From the NCBI RefSeq assembly GCF_003025615.1, contig NZ_PYMJ01000008.1, positions 166,207 through 230,206 on the forward strand: a stretch of 64,000 bases of DNA, given 5' to 3'. This DNA is from Photobacterium frigidiphilum (GTDB lineage: Bacteria > Pseudomonadota > Gammaproteobacteria > Enterobacterales > Vibrionaceae). This document shows positions 20,371 to 28,714 of this stretch, piece by piece. The first letter of the stretch is position 1; each line of letters opens with the position of its first letter. Under the pieces are notes generated by a model that saw only the letters and a program-made list of their open reading frames with translations, was not told where the DNA came from and searched no databases. Both the position numbers and the translations under genes were made by a program.

Positions 20371-21624
20371 TTATTAATTCAAGTAATAACAAGCTTAGAT
20401 GACTTAATCAGCCAACAACTCAATGAGGTGATGATTCATCCACATTTTAAGCAACTGGAATCAAGTTGGTTAGGGTTGCAGACGTTGACACACCTGCCTG
20501 TATCGAATCGCCGCGTAAAGATCCGTCTTCTCGATTTTAGTTGGGAAATGGTCTCTAACGATCTCAATTACTCCTTCGATATAAAACAGACAGCGCTGTT
20601 TAAGAAGTTGTATTCCAATGAATTTGATACCGCAGGCGGAACGCCATATGGAATGGTGGTCGTTGATCACCGCGTTACATCTGATTATGGCGATGACGGT
20701 GAGTATGATGATCTTTACACATTACAGCTGTTAGCTGAATTGGCCGAACGCTCGTTATGCCCAGTGGTATTAGGTGTTGATGAAGATTTTTTTGGTGATG
20801 ATATCAATCGCCAATTACACGATAGTTCACGTGCTAAGCGTATTTTAGACAGCCGTGATTTTATTTCATGGCAACTATTACGTGATAACCCAGCATCACG
20901 TTTTTTGCATCTTGCTCTGCCTGAATATTTGCAACGCGAACCTTATCATCATTGTGTGGCTGGCTTTATTTATAACCAGCCAAACACAAGGCTGCATTCG
21001 TTGTGGGGCAATAGTGCGTACTTGTTAGCGATGAATGTTATTCGTGAATTTGATCGAATTAGTTGGTTTGGTTTTTTACGTTCATATAACGAAACGGGTT
21101 TATATGGTGCGATTGCTCAAATGGATCAGCCCTTGTGCGGCAAGGTTGATATTTATGCTGAAGACGATGGTTTTTGGGCTGAACAAGGTTTTGTCCCTTT
21201 GTCGAGCTTGTATCTCACCGAGCAAAAAGGATTCTTTAGCAATCAGTCTGTTTGGAAAGCTAAAAACGATACGGAGCGAATGCTTGGTATGTTGCAAACC
21301 AATTTAATGGCATGCCGATTTGGTCACTATATAAAAGCTCAAATTCGTGATCAGGTTGGGCGTTACGACAGTGCTGAAGATTGTAAGCGTAGTTTAGAGC
21401 GTTGGTTGCAGAATTACATCAGTGAAGTTGATTATGGTGAAGACTCCATTATGGCGCGATTTCCGCTAAAAGCTTGTGAAGTTCGCATTGAGCAAGATCC
21501 ACGAGACAACACAAGGTACCAATGTCAGATCATGCTTCAACCTCAATACCAGTATGAAATGATGGACGCGCAAGTTGTACTTAAAGCGTCAGTATCGAGC
21601 CAAGAAGTTGGAGAGTCGGCATGA
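20263..21624 (+). CDS. tssC2: Second TssC-family sheath paralogue
   Basis: 453 residues, clearly homologous to the preceding TssC: LESSWLGLQTLTHL, SNEFDTAGGTPYGMVVVDH, LALPEYLQREPYH and the C-terminal EVRIEQDPRDNTRYQCQIMLQPQYQ. It is about 40 residues shorter, mostly at the N-terminus, the part that braids with neighbouring subunits. It may form a distinct sheath or baseplate-proximal layer, or a truncated regulatory subunit; some T6SS clusters encode two TssC proteins. The start lies directly behind one arm of the 20-bp inverted repeat, and the stop overlaps the tssE start (ATGA). Confidence 0.9.
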   Translation: MKTHNKTTVSPLLSADLPWQKLLKLAQGEATVQFKALLIQVITSLDDLISQQLNEVMIHPHFKQLESSWLGLQTLTHLPVSNRRVKIRLLDFSWEMVSNDLNYSFDIKQTALFKKLYSNEFDTAGGTPYGMVVVDHRVTSDYGDDGEYDDLYTLQLLAELAERSLCPVVLGVDEDFFGDDINRQLHDSSRAKRILDSRDFISWQLLRDNPASRFLHLALPEYLQREPYHHCVAGFIYNQPNTRLHSLWGNSAYLLAMNVIREFDRISWFGFLRSYNETGLYGAIAQMDQPLCGKVDIYAEDDGFWAEQGFVPLSSLYLTEQKGFFSNQSVWKAKNDTERMLGMLQTNLMACRFGHYIKAQIRDQVGRYDSAEDCKRSLERWLQNYISEVDYGEDSIMARFPLKACEVRIEQDPRDNTRYQCQIMLQPQYQYEMMDAQVVLKASVSSQEVGESA

Positions 21625-22046
21625 GCCTAATGGCAAAACTTGATGGTAGCTGGCAAGACGATATTGATGGGCTGCGCGATGCCATTATAGAAAATGTATG
21701 TGCATTGATTTCTAGTCGAGCTCCGATTTGGTCTTCTGTTGAAGGCGAAGCAAATCTAGTGGAAGGTTCGATCGTGCATATAGGTCTAAGCAATACCACT
21801 CGTTCACAAAGCAAATCAAATAGTGATGTGTTGGTCGCTGATATCGCTGAACTGATCCGTTTATATGAACCACGATTGGCTCAGGTCGATATTGAACTTA
21901 ATGAACAATCAGCAGGAACTAATCAACTGCAATTTCGAATTTCCGCAATTATGCACTCACAGCAAGGCGATGAAGCGATTGTTCTGGATTCTTTGCTAGA
22001 TTTCAGTCGAAATAAACTTGATGTAAGGAAGTCGAACCTTGTCTGA
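21621..22046 (+). CDS. tssE: TssE baseplate wedge protein (gp25-like)
   Basis: A 141-residue gp25-like lysozyme-family baseplate protein without lysozyme activity. It carries an N-terminal DDIDGLRDAIIENVCALISSRAP helix region, then the IRLYEPRLAQVDIELNE block that contains the family's EPRL motif. A beta strand pair follows. The start overlaps the tssC2 stop by four bases. Its 3' end overlaps the TTG start of tssF by eight bases. The order E-F-G matches the baseplate subcomplex that these three proteins form. Confidence 0.88.
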   Translation: MSLMAKLDGSWQDDIDGLRDAIIENVCALISSRAPIWSSVEGEANLVEGSIVHIGLSNTTRSQSKSNSDVLVADIAELIRLYEPRLAQVDIELNEQSAGTNQLQFRISAIMHSQQGDEAIVLDSLLDFSRNKLDVRKSNLV

Positions 22047-23817
22047 TTCATTGCTGCAATACTTTGAACAAGAGCTGAGTTTTATTCGTGGCGAAGCAAC
22101 TCAGTTTGCAGATCGTCATCCTAGTTCTGCTCGCGCTTTAGGTATTACAAAGGATGGTGTTGACGATCCACAAATAACGCGCTTAATCGAAAGTGTGGCT
22201 CTGTTAAATGGTCGTTTACAAAAGCGATTAGATGAGTCGTTCCCTGAATTAACCGATAGTTTAATTCGCTTGCTCTTTCCACACTATTTACGCCCAGTTC
22301 CATCATACAGTGTGCTCAATTTTGATGTGACTAGCGACGCCAGTGCAACACACAGTATTCCGGCAGGCACAGAATTTGAAATTGGTGATACCAGCAATAA
22401 AGCACTGTTTCGTACCACCAAAGATGTTGATTTATTTCCAGTTGAAATTGAAACAGTAAAGGTCGCATTCGCACCATTTGAAACGGTAAAACCAGCAGGG
22501 GCCGAACAAGCGAAGGCTTTGATTGAAATCACTATTTCAGCAGTCGATGAAGGCATTGATATTTCTTTGCTCGCGATGGAAAGCCTTAACTTGACTCTAA
22601 AAGGTGAAAGCAGTTTTGCTCTAAAGCTGTATGACTTATTGGTTCATGGTACTTCTCAAGTTTGTATTCGAACCCAAAAGAGTACTCATATTCTGGGTAA
22701 GCAATCAATCCAACCTATTGGCTTTGATGTGGATGACACGATATTGCCTTATCAGGCTGCCAGCTTCGGTGGTTTTAAATTATTGACTGAATTTTTTGTA
22801 TTTTCAGACCGGTTCAATGGTTTTACCGTGCAGCTTAATCAGGCATTAAAGGATTGTGTGAGTAACCGTTTTACCCTGCAAATTTACGTTGATGAATTAA
22901 GTGTCGATGTTGCACGAAGCCTATCTACTGAGCACTTTTCTCTGTTTTCAACCCCGATCGTTAACTTGCATCACATGGTAGCAGATCCTGTTGAAATAGA
23001 TTTTTTACAAAAAGACTATCCGATAGTTCTTGATGCGACACAAGTTCAAGACTTAGAGCTTTTTTCAATAGATGAAGTTATCGACGTTACAACGTCTGAT
23101 CTCGTCACTATCCCTCAAATATACGGCGAAAAATACAGTGGTTCACAAAGCGGTTTACGCTGGCAGTTAGTGCAAAAGTTACATGAAAGCGGCGAGCTAG
23201 AGAGTGCATTGAAGGTTGCCGATCTCGAACATAGCAGTCTAAAAAGCGAAAAACAAACTTGGCTAGTTAACGCGACAGTGACCAACGGTAGCAGAGTGGG
23301 CTCTTTGCCGATAAATAGTTCAGTCGAGTGTATGGAATCGATCACGATCCCCGCTGAGATGAGCTTGCTTCGTCGCCCTTCGCTGCCCATTCGTAGTAAG
23401 GATAACAGCACTAATGTGTGGTCATTATTGTGCCATCTTCACTTTAATTATCACGCCATTCTGGGCAGTGACGATCCAAAATCAACCTTAAAAAATGTAT
23501 TTGAACTGTATAACCACAACCACAGTTCACAAAACCAGCTCTATATCGAATCTTTAGTTGCAATAGATCAAGAGCAAGTGGTGGCGCCGATCCGAGTTTC
23601 AGGTCGAACGTGTTTTGCCTATGGAACCAAAATTACAGTGACACTCGATCCGACCAATGTTAACGGCGGAATTACCATGTTTAGCCATCTACTTGATCAC
23701 TTTTTTGCTTTCTTTGCGGGCTTTAACAGCTTTACCCAAGTGGATATCAAATTTGAAGGCCAAGATGCGTTGTATATCACCTTCCCGAGGAGAACCGGAT
23801 GCAAGAGTCTCCTCTAG
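22039..23817 (+). CDS. tssF: TssF baseplate protein
   Basis: 592 residues, family length. The N-terminus is diagnostic: LLQYFEQELSFIRGEATQFADRHPSSARALG, then DPQITRLIESVALLNGRLQKRLDE and SLIRLLFPHYLRPVPSYSVLNF. The only sensible start is the TTG at 22039, preceded by AAGGAAG inside the tssE gene; this start codon and the overlap imply coupling to tssE. TssF binds TssG and TssE to form the baseplate wedge. The gene runs 19 bases into tssG. Confidence 0.94.
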   Translation: MSDSLLQYFEQELSFIRGEATQFADRHPSSARALGITKDGVDDPQITRLIESVALLNGRLQKRLDESFPELTDSLIRLLFPHYLRPVPSYSVLNFDVTSDASATHSIPAGTEFEIGDTSNKALFRTTKDVDLFPVEIETVKVAFAPFETVKPAGAEQAKALIEITISAVDEGIDISLLAMESLNLTLKGESSFALKLYDLLVHGTSQVCIRTQKSTHILGKQSIQPIGFDVDDTILPYQAASFGGFKLLTEFFVFSDRFNGFTVQLNQALKDCVSNRFTLQIYVDELSVDVARSLSTEHFSLFSTPIVNLHHMVADPVEIDFLQKDYPIVLDATQVQDLELFSIDEVIDVTTSDLVTIPQIYGEKYSGSQSGLRWQLVQKLHESGELESALKVADLEHSSLKSEKQTWLVNATVTNGSRVGSLPINSSVECMESITIPAEMSLLRRPSLPIRSKDNSTNVWSLLCHLHFNYHAILGSDDPKSTLKNVFELYNHNHSSQNQLYIESLVAIDQEQVVAPIRVSGRTCFAYGTKITVTLDPTNVNGGITMFSHLLDHFFAFFAGFNSFTQVDIKFEGQDALYITFPRRTGCKSLL

Positions 23818-24782
23818 TGCGTTTTGATGCAATGCAAAACCGTTCGGATCTTGAGCGGGTATGGCAATGGTTCAAGCACAAGGCGGATCATTTAGGTGTT
23901 CGTCCTAATGTTAGGTTCAGTGTTGAGCAGCTACCCGCTCATTATCATAGCCAAGTTACGCAAGTGTATGCGGATCGCGCTAATCATTATGTGGTGAAGA
24001 CTTCTCTATCTGGCCTTTCTGGTAGCCAAGCCAGCATGCCTCGTTCCATGTATCAACAGGCACTAGTGACCAAATTTGACTTGGGTAATGAAGCGGCGGT
24101 TGAGTTTTTTGACACATTCAATAATCGCTATTTTCGCCTCTATTGCCAAGCGCAGTTAAAGCACGACTTAACCAGTCAAATGGAAGAAGAAACGTTTGCT
24201 TGGAATCGTCATCAACATTCGCTGACGTCTATGCTGGCGAGCTTATGTGGTGTGGCAGAGAATAGTGAGTTTTTACCGCAACAGCATCTTATTCAGTACA
24301 CCGGATTGCTTGGGTTGAAGCTCACTTGTCCTATCTCGATGAAGGCACTGCTAGAAGACTATTTTGAAGCGGAGTTTCAAATTGATCATAGCGAACTTGA
24401 GTATCAGCCGTTGACACCATGTTCGTTAAGTAAGTTAGGGAAGTCTGGTCAGAATACACGACTGGGAATGGGAGCGTTGCTGGGTAAAACGACGCCAATG
24501 TTAGGTCAAAAATTGAGTATAAAAATTCGCCCGAAAGATTATCGCCACTACTTGGCTATCCGCCAAGATAGGAAAATGATCAAAGCTATTGATCATTTAG
24601 TGCGCAGTTACATGGGTATCAACATCAAATACAACTTATACATGAGCGTAAATAGCCAGTATTTACCCCGAGTCAAGCTTACTAGCATTGCAGAGGAAGG
24701 GGTAAGGATAGGGCAGTCGGCTTGGATGAATAGTCGAGAAAACAAAAAGCAATATGTAGATATGCCACTCACGATTAGTTAG
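23799..24782 (+). CDS. tssG: TssG baseplate protein
   Basis: 327 residues, family length. Recognisable TssG features are RFSVEQLPAH near residue 47, the SGLSGSQASMPRSMYQQ block, the VEFFDTFNNRYFRLYCQAQLK segment and the LGMGALLGKTTPMLGQKLSIKI region. TssG bridges two TssF copies in each wedge. The start overlaps tssF by 19 bases. An ATP-dependent disassembly gene, tssH, follows after 8 bases. Confidence 0.93.
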   Translation: MQESPLVRFDAMQNRSDLERVWQWFKHKADHLGVRPNVRFSVEQLPAHYHSQVTQVYADRANHYVVKTSLSGLSGSQASMPRSMYQQALVTKFDLGNEAAVEFFDTFNNRYFRLYCQAQLKHDLTSQMEEETFAWNRHQHSLTSMLASLCGVAENSEFLPQQHLIQYTGLLGLKLTCPISMKALLEDYFEAEFQIDHSELEYQPLTPCSLSKLGKSGQNTRLGMGALLGKTTPMLGQKLSIKIRPKDYRHYLAIRQDRKMIKAIDHLVRSYMGINIKYNLYMSVNSQYLPRVKLTSIAEEGVRIGQSAWMNSRENKKQYVDMPLTIS

Positions 24783-24790
24783 GACAAATA

Positions 24791-27403
24791 ATGATAAACA
24801 TTGAATTACAAAGTCTGGTAAAGCGACTTGCACCAAACGTGAAGGCATCGTTAGAGTCTGCTGCTGGCGATTGTGTAAAACAAGGGCATTATGCAGTTGA
24901 ATTAGAACATTGGTTCATTCAATTGTTACAACAGTCGTCTCAAGGTTGGTCTGCTGCAGTAGATAAAGCCGCGATAGCGAAAGAGCGCTTAATTGAGCAG
25001 TTACAAGACAACTTATCTACATTCGGTCGTGGTAATGATGCATCACCCGCTTTATCGCCACAGTTAGTCGAAATGATTAAAGACGCGTGGATGATCGCAT
25101 CGCTAAATCACGCTCAATTAATGGTAAATGAATATCACCTACTGTTGGTTCTTAAGCAACGCATTGAGCAAGGGGCTTATAACGGCCCATTAAGCCAATG
25201 GCTAAAAGTATTGTCGTCTGAGTGGTTAAAAACTCAAGCGAAGGTCGCTACAACCCCCAGTAACCTTGAGTCGACGTCGGCCCAAAGCATGGAGCAATCA
25301 CTTAACGCCGCAGGCACGCCAGCGCTGGATAAGTACTCGCAAAATTTAACCGAGGCAGCTCGAAATGGTCAGCTAGACCCTATTTCTGGCCGTGGTGACG
25401 AAATTCGCAAGTCTATCGATATCTTGTGTCGTCGTCGTCAAAATAGCCCGATTTTAGTTGGCGATCCAGGGGTTGGAAAAACGGCTATCGTGGAAGGGTT
25501 AGCGCAACAAATTGTCGACGGCAACGTGCCGCCTGCGTTGCAAAATGTAGAATTAAGAAGCCTTGATCTGTCACTACTACAAGCCGGCGCAAGCATAAAG
25601 GGTGAGTTTGAAAACCGCTTGAAAGACGTTATCAATGAAATTAAGCAATCAACAACGCCAATCATCATGTTTATTGATGAAGCTCATACCCTCATTGGAG
25701 CTGGTGGCGCTGCCGGACAAAATGATGCTGCGAACATTCTAAAACCAGCTCTTGCGCGTGGTGAGTTTCGTTCACTTGCTGCTACAACGTGGGCTGAATA
25801 TAAGCAATATTTTGAATCTGATGCTGCGTTGACTCGCCGTTTTCAAGTCGTTGCCATTGATGAACCCAGCGAAAATAACGCAGTACATATGCTACGTGGC
25901 GTTAAAAAGAGCTTAGAAAAACATCACAATGTGAAAGTGATGCAAGAAGCCATTGATGCTGCGGTATCACTCTCTGTTCGTTATCTACCGGAAAGAAAGC
26001 TCCCTGATAAAGCCATTAGCCTGTTAGACACCGCGTGTTCACGGATTGGTTTAAGTCAAAGTGCAACCCCAAGTCTACTGGATGCGATTGAAGAGCAAAT
26101 TCAGTACACCAGAAATGAGATCGAGACCTTACTTCATGAAGCGGCTTTATGGTCGATTGAAGATGGTCGCATTGATATTGCGCAGACTCATTTAGTAGAA
26201 CTAGAGCTGCGTCGAGAAGGATTAGCTGGTCGCTGGGATCAAGAGAAGCAGTTAGTTGAGCATATCATTGAGCTGCAAAATGAACTTGATGGACTGTACG
26301 TTGAAGGAAACGACATCGCTTTGCACCCGAGCAAAGCCCTGCTAGCCGAAAAAATGGCGGAACTGCGTAACATTCAGGGTGAGCAGCCATTGGTGTTACC
26401 ACAAGTATCGCAACAAACTATTGCTGAAGTGATTGCACTTTGGACTGGTGTTCCTGTTGGTAACATGCTGGCTGAAGAAGTGGATTGCCTCATGCACCTT
26501 GAAAGCCACATTGGTGAACGTGTGATTGGTCAAGTCACGCCTATTGCCGAAATATCTCAAGCGATTCGTATGTCTCGTGCTGGCTTAACCGATCCTCGTA
26601 AACCTGTCGGTGTATTCCTGATGTGCGGGCCGAGTGGGGTGGGTAAAACTGAAACCGCTTTGGCGTTAACCGACATTTTATATGGTGGTGAGCGCAATAT
26701 TACCACTATCAACATGACTGAATTTAAAGAAGAACACAAAGTTTCGATGTTGCTAGGTTCTCCTGCTGGTTACGTTGGCTATGGCAAAGGCGGCGTGTTG
26801 ACAGAAGCCGTGCGTAAAAATCCTTACTCAGTTCTGTTGCTTGATGAAATGGAAAAAGCACATCCAGGTGTTCACGATATTTTCTATCAAATTTTTGATA
26901 AGGGTTCTATTTCTGATAGCGAAGGTCGAAATGTTGATTTTCGTAACACCATTATCATCATGACATCGAACGCGGCAGACAGTGCCGTCGTTAATGCTTG
27001 TGTGAATGAAAGACCTGCAGTTCCTGAACTCACGCAGGCAATCTTCCCTGAATTACAGCGTTTCTTTAAACCGGCATTCTTAGGTCGAGCGACGATTGTT
27101 CCTTATTTTCCTCTTGATGATGAAGAGATGGCGAAAATCGCGCAATTATCACTACGACGCATAGAGAAGCGTGTGACAGCTCATTACAACGCGACGTTTA
27201 CTTACGAACCACAAGTCATTGATTTATTAATCTCGATGAATCAGTCGCCGGAAACTGGTGCTCGTGCGATTGAACAGTTGATCAATCGACAACTTATGCC
27301 TGAACTCGCGAATCAGTGCATCGTAAAAATGAGCCAAGGTGAACTTATCAACTCAGTCAATATCAGTATCGATAATCATCAGTTCCAAATAGATATTGAG
27401 TAA
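24791..27403 (+). CDS. tssH: ClpV/TssH sheath-recycling ATPase
   Basis: A hexameric AAA+ unfoldase that extracts contracted TssB/TssC sheath. The protein has 870 residues: an N-terminal Clp_N domain (1-150), the first AAA module with Walker A GDPGVGKT at 224-231 and Walker B IIMFIDEAHT, a middle coiled-coil domain, and the second AAA module with GPSGVGKT at 613-620 and VLLLDEMEKAH. It ends with the ClpB D2-small domain. Both ATP sites are intact. The 154 bases after it separate the first T6SS block from the four-gene insert. Confidence 0.96.
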   Translation: MINIELQSLVKRLAPNVKASLESAAGDCVKQGHYAVELEHWFIQLLQQSSQGWSAAVDKAAIAKERLIEQLQDNLSTFGRGNDASPALSPQLVEMIKDAWMIASLNHAQLMVNEYHLLLVLKQRIEQGAYNGPLSQWLKVLSSEWLKTQAKVATTPSNLESTSAQSMEQSLNAAGTPALDKYSQNLTEAARNGQLDPISGRGDEIRKSIDILCRRRQNSPILVGDPGVGKTAIVEGLAQQIVDGNVPPALQNVELRSLDLSLLQAGASIKGEFENRLKDVINEIKQSTTPIIMFIDEAHTLIGAGGAAGQNDAANILKPALARGEFRSLAATTWAEYKQYFESDAALTRRFQVVAIDEPSENNAVHMLRGVKKSLEKHHNVKVMQEAIDAAVSLSVRYLPERKLPDKAISLLDTACSRIGLSQSATPSLLDAIEEQIQYTRNEIETLLHEAALWSIEDGRIDIAQTHLVELELRREGLAGRWDQEKQLVEHIIELQNELDGLYVEGNDIALHPSKALLAEKMAELRNIQGEQPLVLPQVSQQTIAEVIALWTGVPVGNMLAEEVDCLMHLESHIGERVIGQVTPIAEISQAIRMSRAGLTDPRKPVGVFLMCGPSGVGKTETALALTDILYGGERNITTINMTEFKEEHKVSMLLGSPAGYVGYGKGGVLTEAVRKNPYSVLLLDEMEKAHPGVHDIFYQIFDKGSISDSEGRNVDFRNTIIIMTSNAADSAVVNACVNERPAVPELTQAIFPELQRFFKPAFLGRATIVPYFPLDDEEMAKIAQLSLRRIEKRVTAHYNATFTYEPQVIDLLISMNQSPETGARAIEQLINRQLMPELANQCIVKMSQGELINSVNISIDNHQFQIDIE

Positions 27404-27557
27404 ATACAGTCACTCTAACAATGAGTGATACGAGATGGATGGGTCCGTAAGTGGTCTGCCATTTATAACGATTATAAAGATAACTTTTTTGCTATTCGAC
27501 TATTCACTTGCTTTGGCAATTTTGGTCTTTGAATGGCGCTTGTTGTAGGTAAATAAA

Positions 27558-28712
27558 ATGCAAAACGAAGTATTTTCACTCACTCAGTTAGAGTGGATCC
27601 GTAATAACCTTAAGATTGCTGTGATTCACGGTGGTGATAAGTCGCAAACACAAAGCTATATTTTTGAGAATTTGAGCCCTCGTTCGACGAAGACTTATGC
27701 GCCTGTGGCGCATGATATCGCCAATGCGTTACGTGAATCTGGCTTCGGTTCAGTTGAAGTTTTAGCGGAAGACATTCACTTAGCTAAGCAACTAGAAAGT
27801 AAAAAAATCGATTTAGTGATCACTAATAGTGGTGGACTGCAAGGTTTTGATGCTATGTGCCACTTGCCGTCGACATTAGAAATGTTAGGTGTACCTTATG
27901 TCGGTCATTCGCCAATGACTGCTGGCATTTTAGATAATAAACACCTGTTTAAACATGAAATTAAAGCGGCAGGCCTGCCAACGGCACCATTTATCACTAT
28001 CGGCATTGATGAAGATTTTGATAGCGAAAGTAACCAGCAAGCACTTGATGATATTTCGAGTAATTTCCCGCATGGATTTGTGGTTAAACCCGTTTCTGGC
28101 CGTGCTTCGATACACGTTTATCCGGTATTCGATCGCGCAGACCTTAAAGCAGTCGTAAGCAAGGTGAAAAACGCGACTAATAACATCGTGATGATCGAAC
28201 CATTTCTGCCAGGTCGAGAGTTTGTGGTTGCCGTTGCTGGGGAATATATTTTTAAAAATGGCGAATTGACTCAATCGACAACGCCATTAGCCTTCTCAAT
28301 TACAGAGCGCATATTAGAAGCTGACGAACCTATTTTTACCTCGATGGATGTAAAACCCATTACTCAAGATCGCTTAGTGGCGGTCAATGAGCCAGCCTTA
28401 CGTGCACAGTTAGCGGATATTGGACAAAAAATTTATCGGCAATTGGGATTGCAAACATTAGTACGCGTCGATTTACGTATGGACGAAGTAGGCAACTTGT
28501 ATGTTCTAGAAACCAACCCTAAACCTGATCTTAAACGACCTGAAGGCAGTAAGGTTAGCTTAGTCTGTCATGATTTGGCACGCGAAGGGATGAATTACTC
28601 TGATCTTATCCAATCATTGGTTTTCAACCGTTTGTCATTTTTAAAGTCAAAACGTCCAATGGCGCTCAAACACTGTTTTAACTTACAGTTTGATCAAATG
28701 GCTGGCGTTTAA
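27558..28712 (+). CDS. ATP-grasp ligase of the D-Ala-D-Ala ligase type, within the T6SS cluster
   Basis: 384 residues with a D-alanine-D-alanine ligase-like layout. An N-terminal Rossmann part begins KIAVIHGGDKSQ. The central LEMLGVPYVGHSPMTAGILDNKHLFKHEIKAAGLPTAPF resembles the Ddl PYVGS...DK...K segment. The ATP-grasp core contains HGFVVKPVSGRASIHV and MIEPFLPGREFVVAV. The metal-binding end reads VRVDLRMDEVGNLYVLETNPKPDL. The HGxxGEDG loop of true Ddl enzymes is replaced by SGGLQGFDA, so the substrate is probably not D-alanine. It is the first of four genes spaced by at most 2 bases. It likely joins a carboxylate to an amine. Confidence 0.85.
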   Translation: MQNEVFSLTQLEWIRNNLKIAVIHGGDKSQTQSYIFENLSPRSTKTYAPVAHDIANALRESGFGSVEVLAEDIHLAKQLESKKIDLVITNSGGLQGFDAMCHLPSTLEMLGVPYVGHSPMTAGILDNKHLFKHEIKAAGLPTAPFITIGIDEDFDSESNQQALDDISSNFPHGFVVKPVSGRASIHVYPVFDRADLKAVVSKVKNATNNIVMIEPFLPGREFVVAVAGEYIFKNGELTQSTTPLAFSITERILEADEPIFTSMDVKPITQDRLVAVNEPALRAQLADIGQKIYRQLGLQTLVRVDLRMDEVGNLYVLETNPKPDLKRPEGSKVSLVCHDLAREGMNYSDLIQSLVFNRLSFLKSKRPMALKHCFNLQFDQMAGV

Positions 28713-28714
28713 AC

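Noticed and set aside
27558..28712. True D-alanine-D-alanine ligase
   Set aside because: The conserved HGxxGEDG loop is replaced and the gene is tied to transport and binding-protein genes, so a different substrate is likely.
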